The translations under genes were made by a program, and so were the position numbers. Under the pieces are notes generated by a model. The model did not search any database, was not told where the DNA came from, and saw only the letters and a list, made by a program, of their open reading frames with translations. 64,000 bases of DNA from Chlorobium sp. (GTDB lineage Bacteria; Bacteroidota; Chlorobiia; Chlorobiales; Chlorobiaceae), in the NCBI GenBank assembly GCA_028282595.1, contig JANQHQ010000035.1, positions 62,001 through 126,000 of the forward strand, given 5' to 3'. Shown here in pieces: positions 42,848-52,115 of the stretch. The number at the start of each line of letters is the position of its first letter. Within the stretch, counting starts at the first letter, position 1.

Positions 42848-43029
42848 GCGGTGCCGGGAGACCTGTCAACCGGCTTAAAAGGGAATCCGGTGTAAATCCG
42901 GAACAGTGCCCGCTGCTGTAATTCCTTCGTCCGGTTTTTTCCGGGCGACGAGATCTGCCGAAAATGCCACTGAACCGGGCTGCCGGGTCGGGAAGGCGAC
43001 AGATCGGGGAAAGTCAGAAGACCTGCCGC
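42848..43029 (+). promoter_or_regulatory. Cobalamin riboswitch 3 (CobN operon leader)
   Basis: Core AAAAGGGAATCCGGTGTAAATCC, GCCCGCTGCTGTAATTCC and B12 box AGTCAGAAGACCTGCC (43012-43027), closed by GCGG/CCGC. It closely matches riboswitch 2 outside the variable arms. A hairpin with loop CGGGTTA (43042-43056) follows. Confidence 0.94.
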
Positions 43030-43069
43030 GACGGTTGTCGAGCTTCGGGTTAAAGCACAGGTTTGTCGT

Positions 43070-43249
43070 ATGGTCACTTCGTATCGCTCCCTTTGCCGGT
43101 TGAGGCCGCATCACCGCATGCGCTTTCCCTTTCCGGCGGCTTCCGCGCCTGTTGTTTCTCCTTGTTTCCTTTCCGGTTCCGATCGCATCCCTGTTGTGCT
43201 TTTCCGGCTCGTGACATCGATCTGTCCTTTTGTCGGAAATCGAAGGTGA
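43070..43249 (+). CDS. Candidate 59-residue peptide before the TIM-barrel gene (uncertain)
   Basis: ATG at 43070, AGG eight bases upstream, stop TGA at 43247-43249, five bases before the next start. Composition is Arg/Pro-rich with three Cys (residues 9, 32, 52). It fills the space where a precursor peptide for the radical SAM protein could lie, but codon use is unremarkable and a second frame (from TTG 43063) is also open, so it may not be a gene. Confidence 0.2.
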   Translation: MVTSYRSLCRLRPHHRMRFPFPAASAPVVSPCFLSGSDRIPVVLFRLVTSICPFVGNRR

Positions 43250-43253
43250 TGCC

Positions 43254-44261
43254 ATGCGTTTTCTCCTCAATATCAGCACCCATGCAAACGATCTCGCCGT
43301 GGCGGGCGCGCGGTGGGAAGGTGCGTCCTCCCTGCTCGACGAATGCGGGTTTGACGGTTTCGAACTCTATCCCGTCGGCGGATACGATTTCGACCGGATT
43401 CCCGACGGATTGATCGGCGGCATCCATCTCCGCTTCTTCGTCATGCTCCGGCAGCTCTGGGAGAACGACCGGAGCGGGCTGCTGTCGCTGTTCGACAGCG
43501 AGGAGAATGTCAGGTGCTACTACGGCGGCACGGGCCGGGAAGCGATTGTCGACTGCTACCGTCGCCAGCTCGAACTGGCGACCCGGTTCGACTGCCCCTA
43601 TGTTGTTTTTCATCCGGTTCATTACGAGCTCGAATACGTCTTCGACTGGAGGCCCCCGTGGAACTGGCGGGAGACGGTCGATCTTTCCGCCGAGGTCATC
43701 AACGAGGTGGTTCGCGGCAGCGACTACGACGGCTGGATTCTTTTTGAAAATCTCTGGTGGCCGGGAAATTTCCGTCTGGACAGCGTCGAGGAGATCGACC
43801 GGCTGCTCGAACGCGTCGACTACGAGCGGAGCGGTATCGTGCTCGACACGGCGCATATCATCAACAAGAACCAGAACCTCGAAACGGAAGAGGAGGCCAT
43901 CGGCTTTCTGATCGACGAGGTGGACCGCCTCGGAGAGTACCGGCGTCTGATAAAAGCGGTCCACCTCTGCAAAAGCCTCTCGGGGGAGCATGTGAAAGCC
44001 GGTATGCGCCTCGGGAACCCCTACGGAAGGGCCGACGGGTTCTGGGACAGGTTTTCGATCGCCCTGGAGCATGTGCGGGGGATCGATACTCACGATGCGT
44101 TCGATCACGCCTCGATCGCCGGGCTTTTCGACCGGATCGAGCCGGAGAACGTGGTTTTCGAACTTTCCTTCCGCACGATGGACGAGTGGCGGTTGAAGAT
44201 CGACCGGCAGAAACGGGCGCTCGGAAAGCTCTTTCGTGCCGGAGGGGGAGCGGGGCGATGA
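43254..44261 (+). CDS. TIM-barrel protein, xylose isomerase/AP endonuclease 2-like
   Basis: A 335-residue protein of the sugar phosphate isomerase/epimerase-like fold. MRFLLNISTHAND starts the barrel; FDGFELYPVGGYDF, PYVVFHPVHYE, WILFENLWWPGN and GIVLDTAHIINKNQNL supply His, Glu and Asp residues on strand ends that bind a divalent metal in this fold. AAGGTGAT precedes the ATG. It is the first clear gene after riboswitch 3 and overlaps the radical SAM gene by 4 bases. Family chemistry is isomerisation or nucleic acid cleavage; the actual substrate is unknown. Confidence 0.78.
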   Translation: MRFLLNISTHANDLAVAGARWEGASSLLDECGFDGFELYPVGGYDFDRIPDGLIGGIHLRFFVMLRQLWENDRSGLLSLFDSEENVRCYYGGTGREAIVDCYRRQLELATRFDCPYVVFHPVHYELEYVFDWRPPWNWRETVDLSAEVINEVVRGSDYDGWILFENLWWPGNFRLDSVEEIDRLLERVDYERSGIVLDTAHIINKNQNLETEEEAIGFLIDEVDRLGEYRRLIKAVHLCKSLSGEHVKAGMRLGNPYGRADGFWDRFSIALEHVRGIDTHDAFDHASIAGLFDRIEPENVVFELSFRTMDEWRLKIDRQKRALGKLFRAGGGAGR

Positions 44262-45301
44262 ACTCTTCGGGAATATCGTATCTGATCCTTGCCGTCAGCC
44301 GCTCCTGCAACCTCTCCTGCCGCTACTGTTACGAGGGCGATGGGAAGCGTGACGCTCCTCTTATGACTTCCAAAACGGCGCTGAAAGCCCTGCAACTCGC
44401 CGCTTCTTCCGGGAAGCCGTTTAATGTGCAGTTGTCCGGCGGGGAGCCTCTGCTGGCGGCAGGGACGGTGTTCGCCGTGCTCGAATGCATCCGCCGTGAA
44501 GCCCTGCCGGCCACGGTCGCTTTGCAGACCAACGGCACCCTGCTCGACAGGGAGACGATCAAGCGGCTTCGCGGCTACGCTCCTCTTTCGATAGGCGTCA
44601 GCGTGGACGGACCGCCGGGGCTGCAGGAGTCTTTGAGGGGCGGGAGCGCGGCGACCTACAGGGGGATGAAGCTCCTCGACGAGGAGCGCGTACCTTTCGG
44701 CGTAACGGCGGTCGTGACCGCGCTGAACGTGCTCAAGCTGCATCAGCTTGCCATGAGCCTGCACGGTTTTTCCATGGTGTCGGGGATCGCTCTCGACCTT
44801 CTGGTCGAGAAAGGGGGAGCGCTCGGCGCAGGAGAAGATTTGCGTCCAGGGCGTGAAGAGCTGCGGGCCGGCGTGCAAAAACTTCTCGAAACCCTCGGCG
44901 TGCTGAATCGCGAGCGAGCCCGTCCGCTCGGGTTTCGGGAACTGGGTCTCGTACGAAAGGCTTTCAGTTGCGGGCCGTGTACTCACTATTGCGCTGCCTC
45001 GACGGGCGGGAGTCTCGCCGTAACGCCCGAGGGGACGCTCTACCCGTGCACCCAGACCATGGACGATCCGGAGTTTCTGCTCGGTTCTCTCGACCGGCCG
45101 TTTTCCGGCTGCCGCAACCGCGGCCTCGTATCGGCTCCCGCCGTCGAAGGGGAGTGTGCCGGCTGCATCCTCGAAGGACGCTGTCCGGGGGATTGTCCGT
45201 CGAGAATATTCTACAACCGCCGTCACGGGGGGGCGTCGATCTGCGCCTTGTACAGGACCATAGCCGATTTCTGCGTTCAAACAGGAGATGTCGTTTTATG
45301 A
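44258..45301 (+). CDS. Radical SAM/SPASM protein, peptide-maturase type (CbpB-like)
   Basis: A 347-residue radical SAM enzyme. The cluster motif is CNLSCRYC (C17, C21, C24), followed by NVQLSGGEPLLA and LQTNGTLLD. The C-terminal part is SPASM-like with many Cys: FSCGPCTHYCAA, TPEGTLYPCTQTMDD and GECAGCILEGRCPGDCPSR, enough for two auxiliary [4Fe-4S] clusters. SPASM proteins mostly modify ribosomal peptides or proteins. I recall a defined radical SAM family (CbpB) found beside cobalamin/chelatase genes with a short partner peptide (CbpA); this protein fits that context. Overlaps its neighbours by ATGA on both sides. Confidence 0.85.
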   Translation: MNSSGISYLILAVSRSCNLSCRYCYEGDGKRDAPLMTSKTALKALQLAASSGKPFNVQLSGGEPLLAAGTVFAVLECIRREALPATVALQTNGTLLDRETIKRLRGYAPLSIGVSVDGPPGLQESLRGGSAATYRGMKLLDEERVPFGVTAVVTALNVLKLHQLAMSLHGFSMVSGIALDLLVEKGGALGAGEDLRPGREELRAGVQKLLETLGVLNRERARPLGFRELGLVRKAFSCGPCTHYCAASTGGSLAVTPEGTLYPCTQTMDDPEFLLGSLDRPFSGCRNRGLVSAPAVEGECAGCILEGRCPGDCPSRIFYNRRHGGASICALYRTIADFCVQTGDVVL

Positions 45302-48300
45302 AACACTATTCGCTCTGTTATTTCACGACAAATCATTCCGAGGTTCCTTCGTTCAGTGCAGGTGTGCGCGAGTACCTCGAGAGGGGAGGATCGCTCGACG
45401 TGCATGCGAGGGTGCGATCACAACTCTCTTCCGACGTTCAGGTTGCCGATTTTGCACGGCTTGCCGCCGAATCCGACGTGCTGATCGTCCGCATGATGGG
45501 TGGCAAGGCCTCGTTTCCTGCGTTCGACGCCGTTCTCGAAGCCTGCGGGGAGCGGAATAAAGCCGGGCGGAAGACGCCGTTACTGATTATCCATGCGGCA
45601 GGAGGGGACGACGAGGCCCTGGAGCTTGCCCGCGAGCACAGCGCGCTGTTCGGTACGGAAAGCGGGGAAGTCGTGCAGCGTTACCTGCTCAACGGCGGGA
45701 GCGCGAATTTCGGAAACATGCTGATGTTTCTGCATAATGTGCTCTTCGAAACGGAGTACCCCGCGGAACCTCCCCGCAAGCTTCCGCACGAAGGCATCTA
45801 CCATCCCGATTATCCTGCATATGACGATTTCGAAGGTTACCTCGAAAACCACATGGACCCTTCCAGGCCGACGATAGGCCTCTGGTTCTACCAGAGTTAC
45901 TTCGTTGACGGGGATCTTGCTGCATACGACAGCCTGATCAGGGAGATCGAGCGGCAGGGAGCCAACGTCATCGCGGTGTTCCATCTGCGATACCGCGACG
46001 CCATGCGCGAAAACCGCGGTTCGGATTACGTGGCGGACACCTTTTTCAGGGATAGCCGGGGCAACAGCCGGATCGATGCGCTCATCAATCCGCTCATGTT
46101 TTCGCTGACCCTGAACGCACCCGACTACCGGGATATTCTGCCAGGTCTCGATGTGCCGTTTCTCCAGGCGATGACCACGTTTCAGTCCCGTGAGGAGTGG
46201 AAACGGAGCGTTCAGGGTCTCGGAACGATGGAAGTTTCCTTTTCCGCGGCACAGCCGGAATTCGACGGGGCGTTGATTACCGTACCGTTCGCGACGCGCG
46301 AACACGCGGGCATCGACCCCTTGACCGGCGCCGAGATGATGAAGATCATGCCGGTCGAGGAAAGGGTTGAAAAGCTTGCCGCCATGGCGATACGGTGGGC
46401 GCAGCTTCGGCGAAAACCGAACGGCGAGAAGCGTATCGCTATCGTGTTCCACCACTACCCTCCTCGCAACGATCGTATAGGGTGCGCGGTCGGCCTCGAC
46501 AGTTTCGAAAGTGTCCGGTTGCTGTTGATGAGGATGTGTGAGGAAGGATACCGTGTGGAAAAAGAGTACAACAGCGGCGACGAGCTCGCCGGGGAACTGC
46601 TCGACCGGATGACCTGCGACCGGCGCTGGCTCATGCCCGAGCAGATGGCTGCCCGGGCGGAGGCTTCGGCTTCGCCCGATCAATACCTTTCCTGGCATGA
46701 AGGGCTTCCCCGGGAGGTCCGGCAAAAGATGATCGCAGAGTGGGGAGAGGCGCCCGGAGAGCTTTTCGTACACGGGGATCGTCTGCTGTTTTCCGGAATC
46801 GTCAACGGCAATGTGTTCATCACCATCCAGCCGCCGCGGGGAAAACTGGAACGCCAGGATCAGCTCATTCACGATCCCGACATTCCTCCTCCTCATCACT
46901 ATCTGGCGCACTACCGGTGGATGCGCGATGTCTTCAGGGCCGATGCGGTGATGCACGTCGGCAAACACGGTTCCCTCGAATGGCTGCCGGGCAAGGCGCT
47001 GGGTTTGTCGGAGGAATGTTTCCCGGATCTGGCCATCATGGATCTTCCTAACATCTATCCCTATATCATCAACGATCCGAGCGAGGGGACACAGGCAAAG
47101 AGGCGTTCGAACTGCTGTATCGTCGATCACCTGACACCCGTGTTCACCAACGCGGATCTTTACGAGGAGATGGCGTCGCTCGAAAATCTCCTTGCGAACT
47201 ACGCTGAAGCCAGAAGGAGCGATCCCGGCAAACTCGACGTGCTCAGGCCGATGATCTGGGACGCCCTGGTCGAAGCGGATCTCGACAAGGACACCGGTTA
47301 CGACCGGGCGCGCGCGATGGCCGATTTCGAGAGTTTTCTGGAAGATCTCCATGCATATCTCGACGAGATAGCCGACACCATGATTTCGGACGGCCTGCAT
47401 ACCCTCGGGCTCGCTCCCGAGGGGGAGCGGCTTACGGAACTGGTTGTGCAGATGACACGGCTCGAACAGGGAGGCGTGCCCTCGCTGCGCGAGTCTATCC
47501 TCAAGGCCGGGGGATACGATCTCGACAGTCTGATCGAAAACAGGGGGTGCCCCCTTTACGGTTCCGAAGGAAAGACCGGCGGCCAGGTGATCCGCGAAGC
47601 GCATGAAACAGCCCTCGACATGGTGCGCATGCTTTCCGCGCGGGACTATGCGGACAATGCTCCGGCAGCGGTTCTCGAAGCCTTGCCGGACGCGGTGAGC
47701 GGTGATGTGCTGGAGGCGCTGCGCTATATCTGCGACGATCTGGTGCCCCGGATCGGGATGGTGGGCGACGAGACCGATTCGTCGCTCAGGGGTTTCGACG
47801 GCCGGTACGTTCCCGCAGGCCCTTCGGGATCTCCGACGCGAGGCCAGGCCGATATTCTGCCGACAGGCCGCAATTTCTATTCGGTCGATCCCCGGAAGAT
47901 CCCCACACCCGCCGCCTGGAAGGTCGGCGTGAGCCTCGGCGATGCGCTCGTGGAACGCTATCTGGAAGAAAAGGGCGAGTATCCGCGAAGTATCGGCATC
48001 ATTCTGTTCGGCGGCGCGACCATGCGTTCGGGGGGCGACGACCTGGCGGAAATTTTCTACCTGATGGGGGTTCGTCCGGTCTGGCAGAAAGGGAGCGGCT
48101 ATGTCAAAGGGGTTGAAATCATTCCCTCCAACGAGCTCAAATGGCCGCGGCTCGATATCGTTCCCCGGATTTCCGGTTTCTTCCGCGACGCCTTCCCGCT
48201 GCTTGTCGACCGGATCGACGATGCGGTACGTATGGTCGCCGCCCTGAACGAGCCACCGGAAATCAACCTGCTGCGGCGAAACGTGCTCGCCGACGCTGAA

Positions 48301-49074
48301 GTGTATCGCAGGGAGGGGATGAACGAGGACGAGGCGATGCGCGAAGCGACTTTCAGGGTGTTCGGCTGCCCGCCGGGAACCTACGGTGCAGGGGTGGAGG
48401 AGCTGATAGAATCGAAAAACTGGGACACGCAGGACGATCTGGCCGACAACTACGTGCGATATTCTTCTCACGCCTACGGCCGGGGTTCATACGGCAAGCG
48501 GAAGCCCGCTACGTTCAGAAAAGTACTTTCAAGGCTCGATACGACGGTCAAGAACGAGGATTCCCGCGAGTACGACATGTTCTCCTGCACCGACTACTAC
48601 AACTACTACGGAGGCCTGATCACCGCTGCGAAGCAGGAGCGCGGAGAGCTGCCGTTGTCGCTTGTGGGCGACAGCTCGGATCCGGACCGTGTCAAGGTCC
48701 GGACAACCTTCGAGGAGGCAAAGCATGTTTTTCGCTCCCGCCTGCTCAATCCGAAGTGGCTCGAGGGGTTGAAACGCCACGGTTACAAAGGGGCCGGGGA
48801 CATCTCCAAGATGATGGATGTCATCCTCGGCTGGGATGCGACCGCGGAGGTGGTCGACGACTGGATGTACGAGCGCGTTGCCGGCAAGTACGTGCTTGAC
48901 GAGGAGATGAAGCGATGGATGCGGGAAGTCAATCCCTACGCGCGGCAGAACATCCTCGACAAGCTGCTCGAAGCGATCAGCAGGGGCATGTGGAACGCCA
49001 CGGACGAGATGAAACAGCGCCTGCAGGATGAGTATCTCGAAACCGAAGGCGAGATCGAGGAGATAAGCGAGTGA
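45298..49074 (+). CDS. cobN: CobN-like cobalt/magnesium chelatase large subunit 1
   Basis: A 1258-residue protein of the CobN/BchH family. The conserved centre reads VMHVGKHGSLEWLPGK (H553 and H557 of HxGxHG), followed by DLPNIYPYIINDPSEGTQAKRR and IVDHLTP. Later come LPTGRNFYSVDPRKIPT, RVFGCPPGTYGAGV and YDMFSCTDYYNYYGG. Such large subunits bind the tetrapyrrole and the metal and work with AAA+ subunits, here encoded directly downstream. Cobalt rather than magnesium is inferred from the cobalamin riboswitch. Overlaps rSAM and ChlD genes by 4 bases. Confidence 0.93.
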   Translation: MKHYSLCYFTTNHSEVPSFSAGVREYLERGGSLDVHARVRSQLSSDVQVADFARLAAESDVLIVRMMGGKASFPAFDAVLEACGERNKAGRKTPLLIIHAAGGDDEALELAREHSALFGTESGEVVQRYLLNGGSANFGNMLMFLHNVLFETEYPAEPPRKLPHEGIYHPDYPAYDDFEGYLENHMDPSRPTIGLWFYQSYFVDGDLAAYDSLIREIERQGANVIAVFHLRYRDAMRENRGSDYVADTFFRDSRGNSRIDALINPLMFSLTLNAPDYRDILPGLDVPFLQAMTTFQSREEWKRSVQGLGTMEVSFSAAQPEFDGALITVPFATREHAGIDPLTGAEMMKIMPVEERVEKLAAMAIRWAQLRRKPNGEKRIAIVFHHYPPRNDRIGCAVGLDSFESVRLLLMRMCEEGYRVEKEYNSGDELAGELLDRMTCDRRWLMPEQMAARAEASASPDQYLSWHEGLPREVRQKMIAEWGEAPGELFVHGDRLLFSGIVNGNVFITIQPPRGKLERQDQLIHDPDIPPPHHYLAHYRWMRDVFRADAVMHVGKHGSLEWLPGKALGLSEECFPDLAIMDLPNIYPYIINDPSEGTQAKRRSNCCIVDHLTPVFTNADLYEEMASLENLLANYAEARRSDPGKLDVLRPMIWDALVEADLDKDTGYDRARAMADFESFLEDLHAYLDEIADTMISDGLHTLGLAPEGERLTELVVQMTRLEQGGVPSLRESILKAGGYDLDSLIENRGCPLYGSEGKTGGQVIREAHETALDMVRMLSARDYADNAPAAVLEALPDAVSGDVLEALRYICDDLVPRIGMVGDETDSSLRGFDGRYVPAGPSGSPTRGQADILPTGRNFYSVDPRKIPTPAAWKVGVSLGDALVERYLEEKGEYPRSIGIILFGGATMRSGGDDLAEIFYLMGVRPVWQKGSGYVKGVEIIPSNELKWPRLDIVPRISGFFRDAFPLLVDRIDDAVRMVAALNEPPEINLLRRNVLADAEVYRREGMNEDEAMREATFRVFGCPPGTYGAGVEELIESKNWDTQDDLADNYVRYSSHAYGRGSYGKRKPATFRKVLSRLDTTVKNEDSREYDMFSCTDYYNYYGGLITAAKQERGELPLSLVGDSSDPDRVKVRTTFEEAKHVFRSRLLNPKWLEGLKRHGYKGAGDISKMMDVILGWDATAEVVDDWMYERVAGKYVLDEEMKRWMREVNPYARQNILDKLLEAISRGMWNATDEMKQRLQDEYLETEGEIEEISE

Positions 49075-51026
49075 CTGGTATGCATAGCCATCTCTATCCC
49101 TTTTCAGCGGTCGTCGGCCAGGAGGAACTCAAGCGCGCACTGTTGATCAACGCGGTCAACCCGCGTATCGGCGGCGTTGTCGTTCGGGGCGAGAAAGGGA
49201 CCGCAAAATCGACGATCGTGCGGGCGCTCGGCCGACTGCTGCCGGAAGCGCGGCAGGAGTCCGTTGTCGACCGGGGGGATTCGCAAATCGTGACCCTGCC
49301 GCTCAACGCCACGGAGGATATGGTTGCCGGGGGTATCGACTTCGAGTGCACCATGCGTGACGGATGCAGGGTCTTTCAGCCCGGCCTTCTGGCAAAAGCG
49401 CACAGGGGTGTTCTCTACGTCGACGAGGTGAATCTTCTGGACGATCACATCGTCGACATCGTGCTCGATGCCGCCGCGTCGGGTGAAAACCGCGTCGAAC
49501 GCGAGGGGATATCGTTCTCTCATCCGGCATCGTTCGTGCTTGTCGGCACCATGAATCCCGAAGAGGGAGAGCTTCGTCCGCAATTGCTCGATCGTTTCGG
49601 TCTCTGCGTCGAGGTTTCCGCTGAAAACAACGTGGAGAAACGTGTCGAACTGATGCTCCGGAGAGAAGCGTTCGACGAGGACAGAGAGGCGTTTATCGCT
49701 TCGCACCGAAAGGAAACCGAACGGATAGCGGCAAAGATCCGTGCAGCGAGGGAGCTGTTGCCGGATATCAGGATGCCCTCCCATCTGCGCGGTTTTATTT
49801 CCGAACTCTGTCGCGAGAATGCCGTCGCGGGACACCGCGCCGACCTTGTTATCGAGCAGGCGGCAAGGGCGAATGCCGCTTATCGGGGTTCGCGTGTTGT
49901 CGAAATCGAAGATATCACCTCGGTCGCCTCATTCGCTCTTGCCCACCGCAGAAGAGATGTTCAGTCTCCGCCACCGCCCCAGGAACCGCCCCGGTCCCGG
50001 GAGCAGCGGCAGCGGGACGAGCAATCCGGAAAGGACCGGGAAGAAGAACAGCCGGAACCGCGAAATGAACCCGGAGAACGGGAAGAAAAAAAACAGGATG
50101 CCCGGGAGGGAGGGGAGCGACAGGAACGCTCTTCCGAGTCTGAAAACGGGGGGCGTCAACCCGATGAGCCCTCCTTTCCCGAACAGGTGTTCGAGATCGG
50201 CTCTCCCTTCAAGGTCCGCCCCTTCAACTCGCCCAAAGACCGGGCTGTCCGTCGGGGTTCCGGAAAACGGTCCCGTTCCAGGGTATCGCAGAAGCAGGGG
50301 CGCTACACCAAAAGCACCGTGAGGCGCAAGAACAACGATATCGCGCTCGACGCCACACTCCGGGCGGCGGCTCCGTTTCAGAAACATCGGGACAATCCCG
50401 ACGGCATGGCCGTTGTTCTGCGCGATCAGGACATCAGGGAAAAGATTCGGGAGAAACGCCTCGGCAACCTCTTGATTTTCGTGGTCGATGCGAGCGGATC
50501 GATGGGAGCCAGAGGCCGGATGGCGGCATCGAAAGGCGCGGTTATGTCCCTTCTGATCGACGCTTACCAGAAGCGCGACAAGCTGGCCATGGTTTCTTTC
50601 CGGAAAGACGAAGCGGTCGTCAATCTCCCGGTAACGTCCTCGGTCGAACTGGCCGGCAAGCTGCTCCGGGAGATGCCGGTCGGGGGAAGAACCCCTTTTT
50701 CGGCCGGCCTCCTGAAAGGTTACGAGATAGCGCGTACCCATCTCCTGAAGGAGCCGGGAGCCCGTCCGATCGTTATCCTCGTGACGGACGGAAAGGCGAA
50801 CAGGGCTATCGGGGAGCGTAAGCCTCTGGACGAAGCCTACGAACTTTCGAGGAAGATGGGGATTGAAGAACGCATCCGTTTTCTCGTGGTCGATACGGAG
50901 GAGCCGGGCTTGGTGAATTTCGGCCTCGCCCGGAAGATCGCCGGAATGCTGCGGGCAGAGTATTTCAAGATCGACGACCTGCAGGCCGATACGCTTGTGA
51001 ACATCGTAAAAGACGCAACGTTATGA
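49071..51026 (+). CDS. Chelatase AAA+/VWA subunit, ChlD/BchD-like
   Basis: A 651-residue protein starting at GTG 49071 after GAGGAG. Residues 1-300 are a ChlI-like AAA+ module (RGEKGTAKSTIVRALGRLL Walker A, YVDEVNLLDDHIVD Walker B, VGTMNPEEGELRPQLLDRFG). Residues about 300-375 are a charged linker rich in Pro, Glu, Arg and Gln. The C-terminal VWA domain (about 465-650) has a MIDAS motif VVDASGSMGARGRM. Walker A is intact, unlike many ChlD proteins in which it has decayed. It couples ATP hydrolysis to the large subunit. Confidence 0.92.
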   Translation: MTGMHSHLYPFSAVVGQEELKRALLINAVNPRIGGVVVRGEKGTAKSTIVRALGRLLPEARQESVVDRGDSQIVTLPLNATEDMVAGGIDFECTMRDGCRVFQPGLLAKAHRGVLYVDEVNLLDDHIVDIVLDAAASGENRVEREGISFSHPASFVLVGTMNPEEGELRPQLLDRFGLCVEVSAENNVEKRVELMLRREAFDEDREAFIASHRKETERIAAKIRAARELLPDIRMPSHLRGFISELCRENAVAGHRADLVIEQAARANAAYRGSRVVEIEDITSVASFALAHRRRDVQSPPPPQEPPRSREQRQRDEQSGKDREEEQPEPRNEPGEREEKKQDAREGGERQERSSESENGGRQPDEPSFPEQVFEIGSPFKVRPFNSPKDRAVRRGSGKRSRSRVSQKQGRYTKSTVRRKNNDIALDATLRAAAPFQKHRDNPDGMAVVLRDQDIREKIREKRLGNLLIFVVDASGSMGARGRMAASKGAVMSLLIDAYQKRDKLAMVSFRKDEAVVNLPVTSSVELAGKLLREMPVGGRTPFSAGLLKGYEIARTHLLKEPGARPIVILVTDGKANRAIGERKPLDEAYELSRKMGIEERIRFLVVDTEEPGLVNFGLARKIAGMLRAEYFKIDDLQADTLVNIVKDATL

Positions 51027-52075
51027 AAAAACAGTATACCTACCCCTTTACCGCAATCGTCGGCCAGGAGCAGATGAAGCTGGCTCTCGTGCTCAACATC
51101 GTCAATCCCACCCTTTCGGGGGTGCTGATCCGCGGAGAAAAGGGTACGGCCAAGTCGACGGCCGTGCGCGCCCTTGCCGACATTCTGCCTGAAATAAACG
51201 TTATCGGCGGGATTCCGTTCAATCTCGATCCGGACGAGGAGCTCGAGGTTATCCGTGAATGTTTCGAGGTTTCCGGAGAGGCCGCGCCCGACGGCGGAGA
51301 GCTCTTCGTCGAAAAGCAGAAGGTTCGCGTGGTGGAGCTTCCCGTCGGGGCGACCGAGGATCGTGTCGTCGGCACGCTCGACCTGGAGCATGCGCTGAAG
51401 GCCGGGGAAAAACGCATCGAACCCGGCTTGCTCGCTTCGGCTCACCGCGGGATTCTCTATGTCGACGAGGTGAACCTTCTCGACGACCATGTCGTCGATG
51501 TACTGCTGGACTCCGCTGCGATGGGGGTCAACACCATCGAGCGCGAAGGGGTCTCCTTCGCCCACCCGTCCCGTTTCACGCTCGTCGGGACCATGAATCC
51601 GGAGGAGGGTGAATTAAGGCCCCAACTGCTCGACCGTTTCGGGCTCTGCGTGCATATCGAAGGCATAACCGATGCGGCCGACCGGGTTCAGGTCATGGAG
51701 CGTCGCTTCGCCTTCGAGGAGGATCCGGAAGCGTTCTGCCGCCGGTGGGCGGGCGAGTCGGAGCGGCTTGTCGAACGAATCGACAGGGCCCGCAAGCTGT
51801 GTTCCTCGGTCGATATCGGCCGGGAGAACCTGACGGCGATCGCCAACTACTGCCTCGAAGTCGGCGTCGACGGTCACAGGGGCGACATCATCATCATGAA
51901 AACAGCCAAGACACTTGCGGCATACGAAGGAAGAACACGTGTGGAAAAAGAGGACATCGACCGGGCGGCCATGCTTGCACTGCCGCATCGCATTCGTCGT
52001 CAACCCTTGCAGGACATCACGATGGATGTCGGAACGATGTTGAAAAACAGGGCTTGCGGGAAACTTTCGGACTGA
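51023..52075 (+). CDS. Chelatase AAA+ ATPase subunit, ChlI/BchI-like
   Basis: A 350-residue AAA+ ATPase: YPFTAIVGQEQMKLALVLNIV, Walker A RGEKGTAKSTAVRALADIL, the ChlI insert VVELPVGATEDRVVGTLDLE, Walker B ILYVDEVNLLDDHVVD, and sensor segments MNPEEGELRPQLLDRFGL. Length and domain order equal those of BchI/ChlI. It overlaps the ChlD-like gene by 4 bases. It would form the ATPase ring with it for CobN1 and possibly CobN2. Confidence 0.93.
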   Translation: MKKQYTYPFTAIVGQEQMKLALVLNIVNPTLSGVLIRGEKGTAKSTAVRALADILPEINVIGGIPFNLDPDEELEVIRECFEVSGEAAPDGGELFVEKQKVRVVELPVGATEDRVVGTLDLEHALKAGEKRIEPGLLASAHRGILYVDEVNLLDDHVVDVLLDSAAMGVNTIEREGVSFAHPSRFTLVGTMNPEEGELRPQLLDRFGLCVHIEGITDAADRVQVMERRFAFEEDPEAFCRRWAGESERLVERIDRARKLCSSVDIGRENLTAIANYCLEVGVDGHRGDIIIMKTAKTLAAYEGRTRVEKEDIDRAAMLALPHRIRRQPLQDITMDVGTMLKNRACGKLSD

Positions 52076-52115
52076 TCGAACAGGAGCGTCTGCAACGGTA
52101 ATTAGCGTTTCCAGC

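Noticed and set aside
45580..48471. 963-codon minus-strand frame opposite cobN
   Set aside because: Antisense to a conserved CobN protein; arises from high third-position GC. The translation has no recognisable domain.
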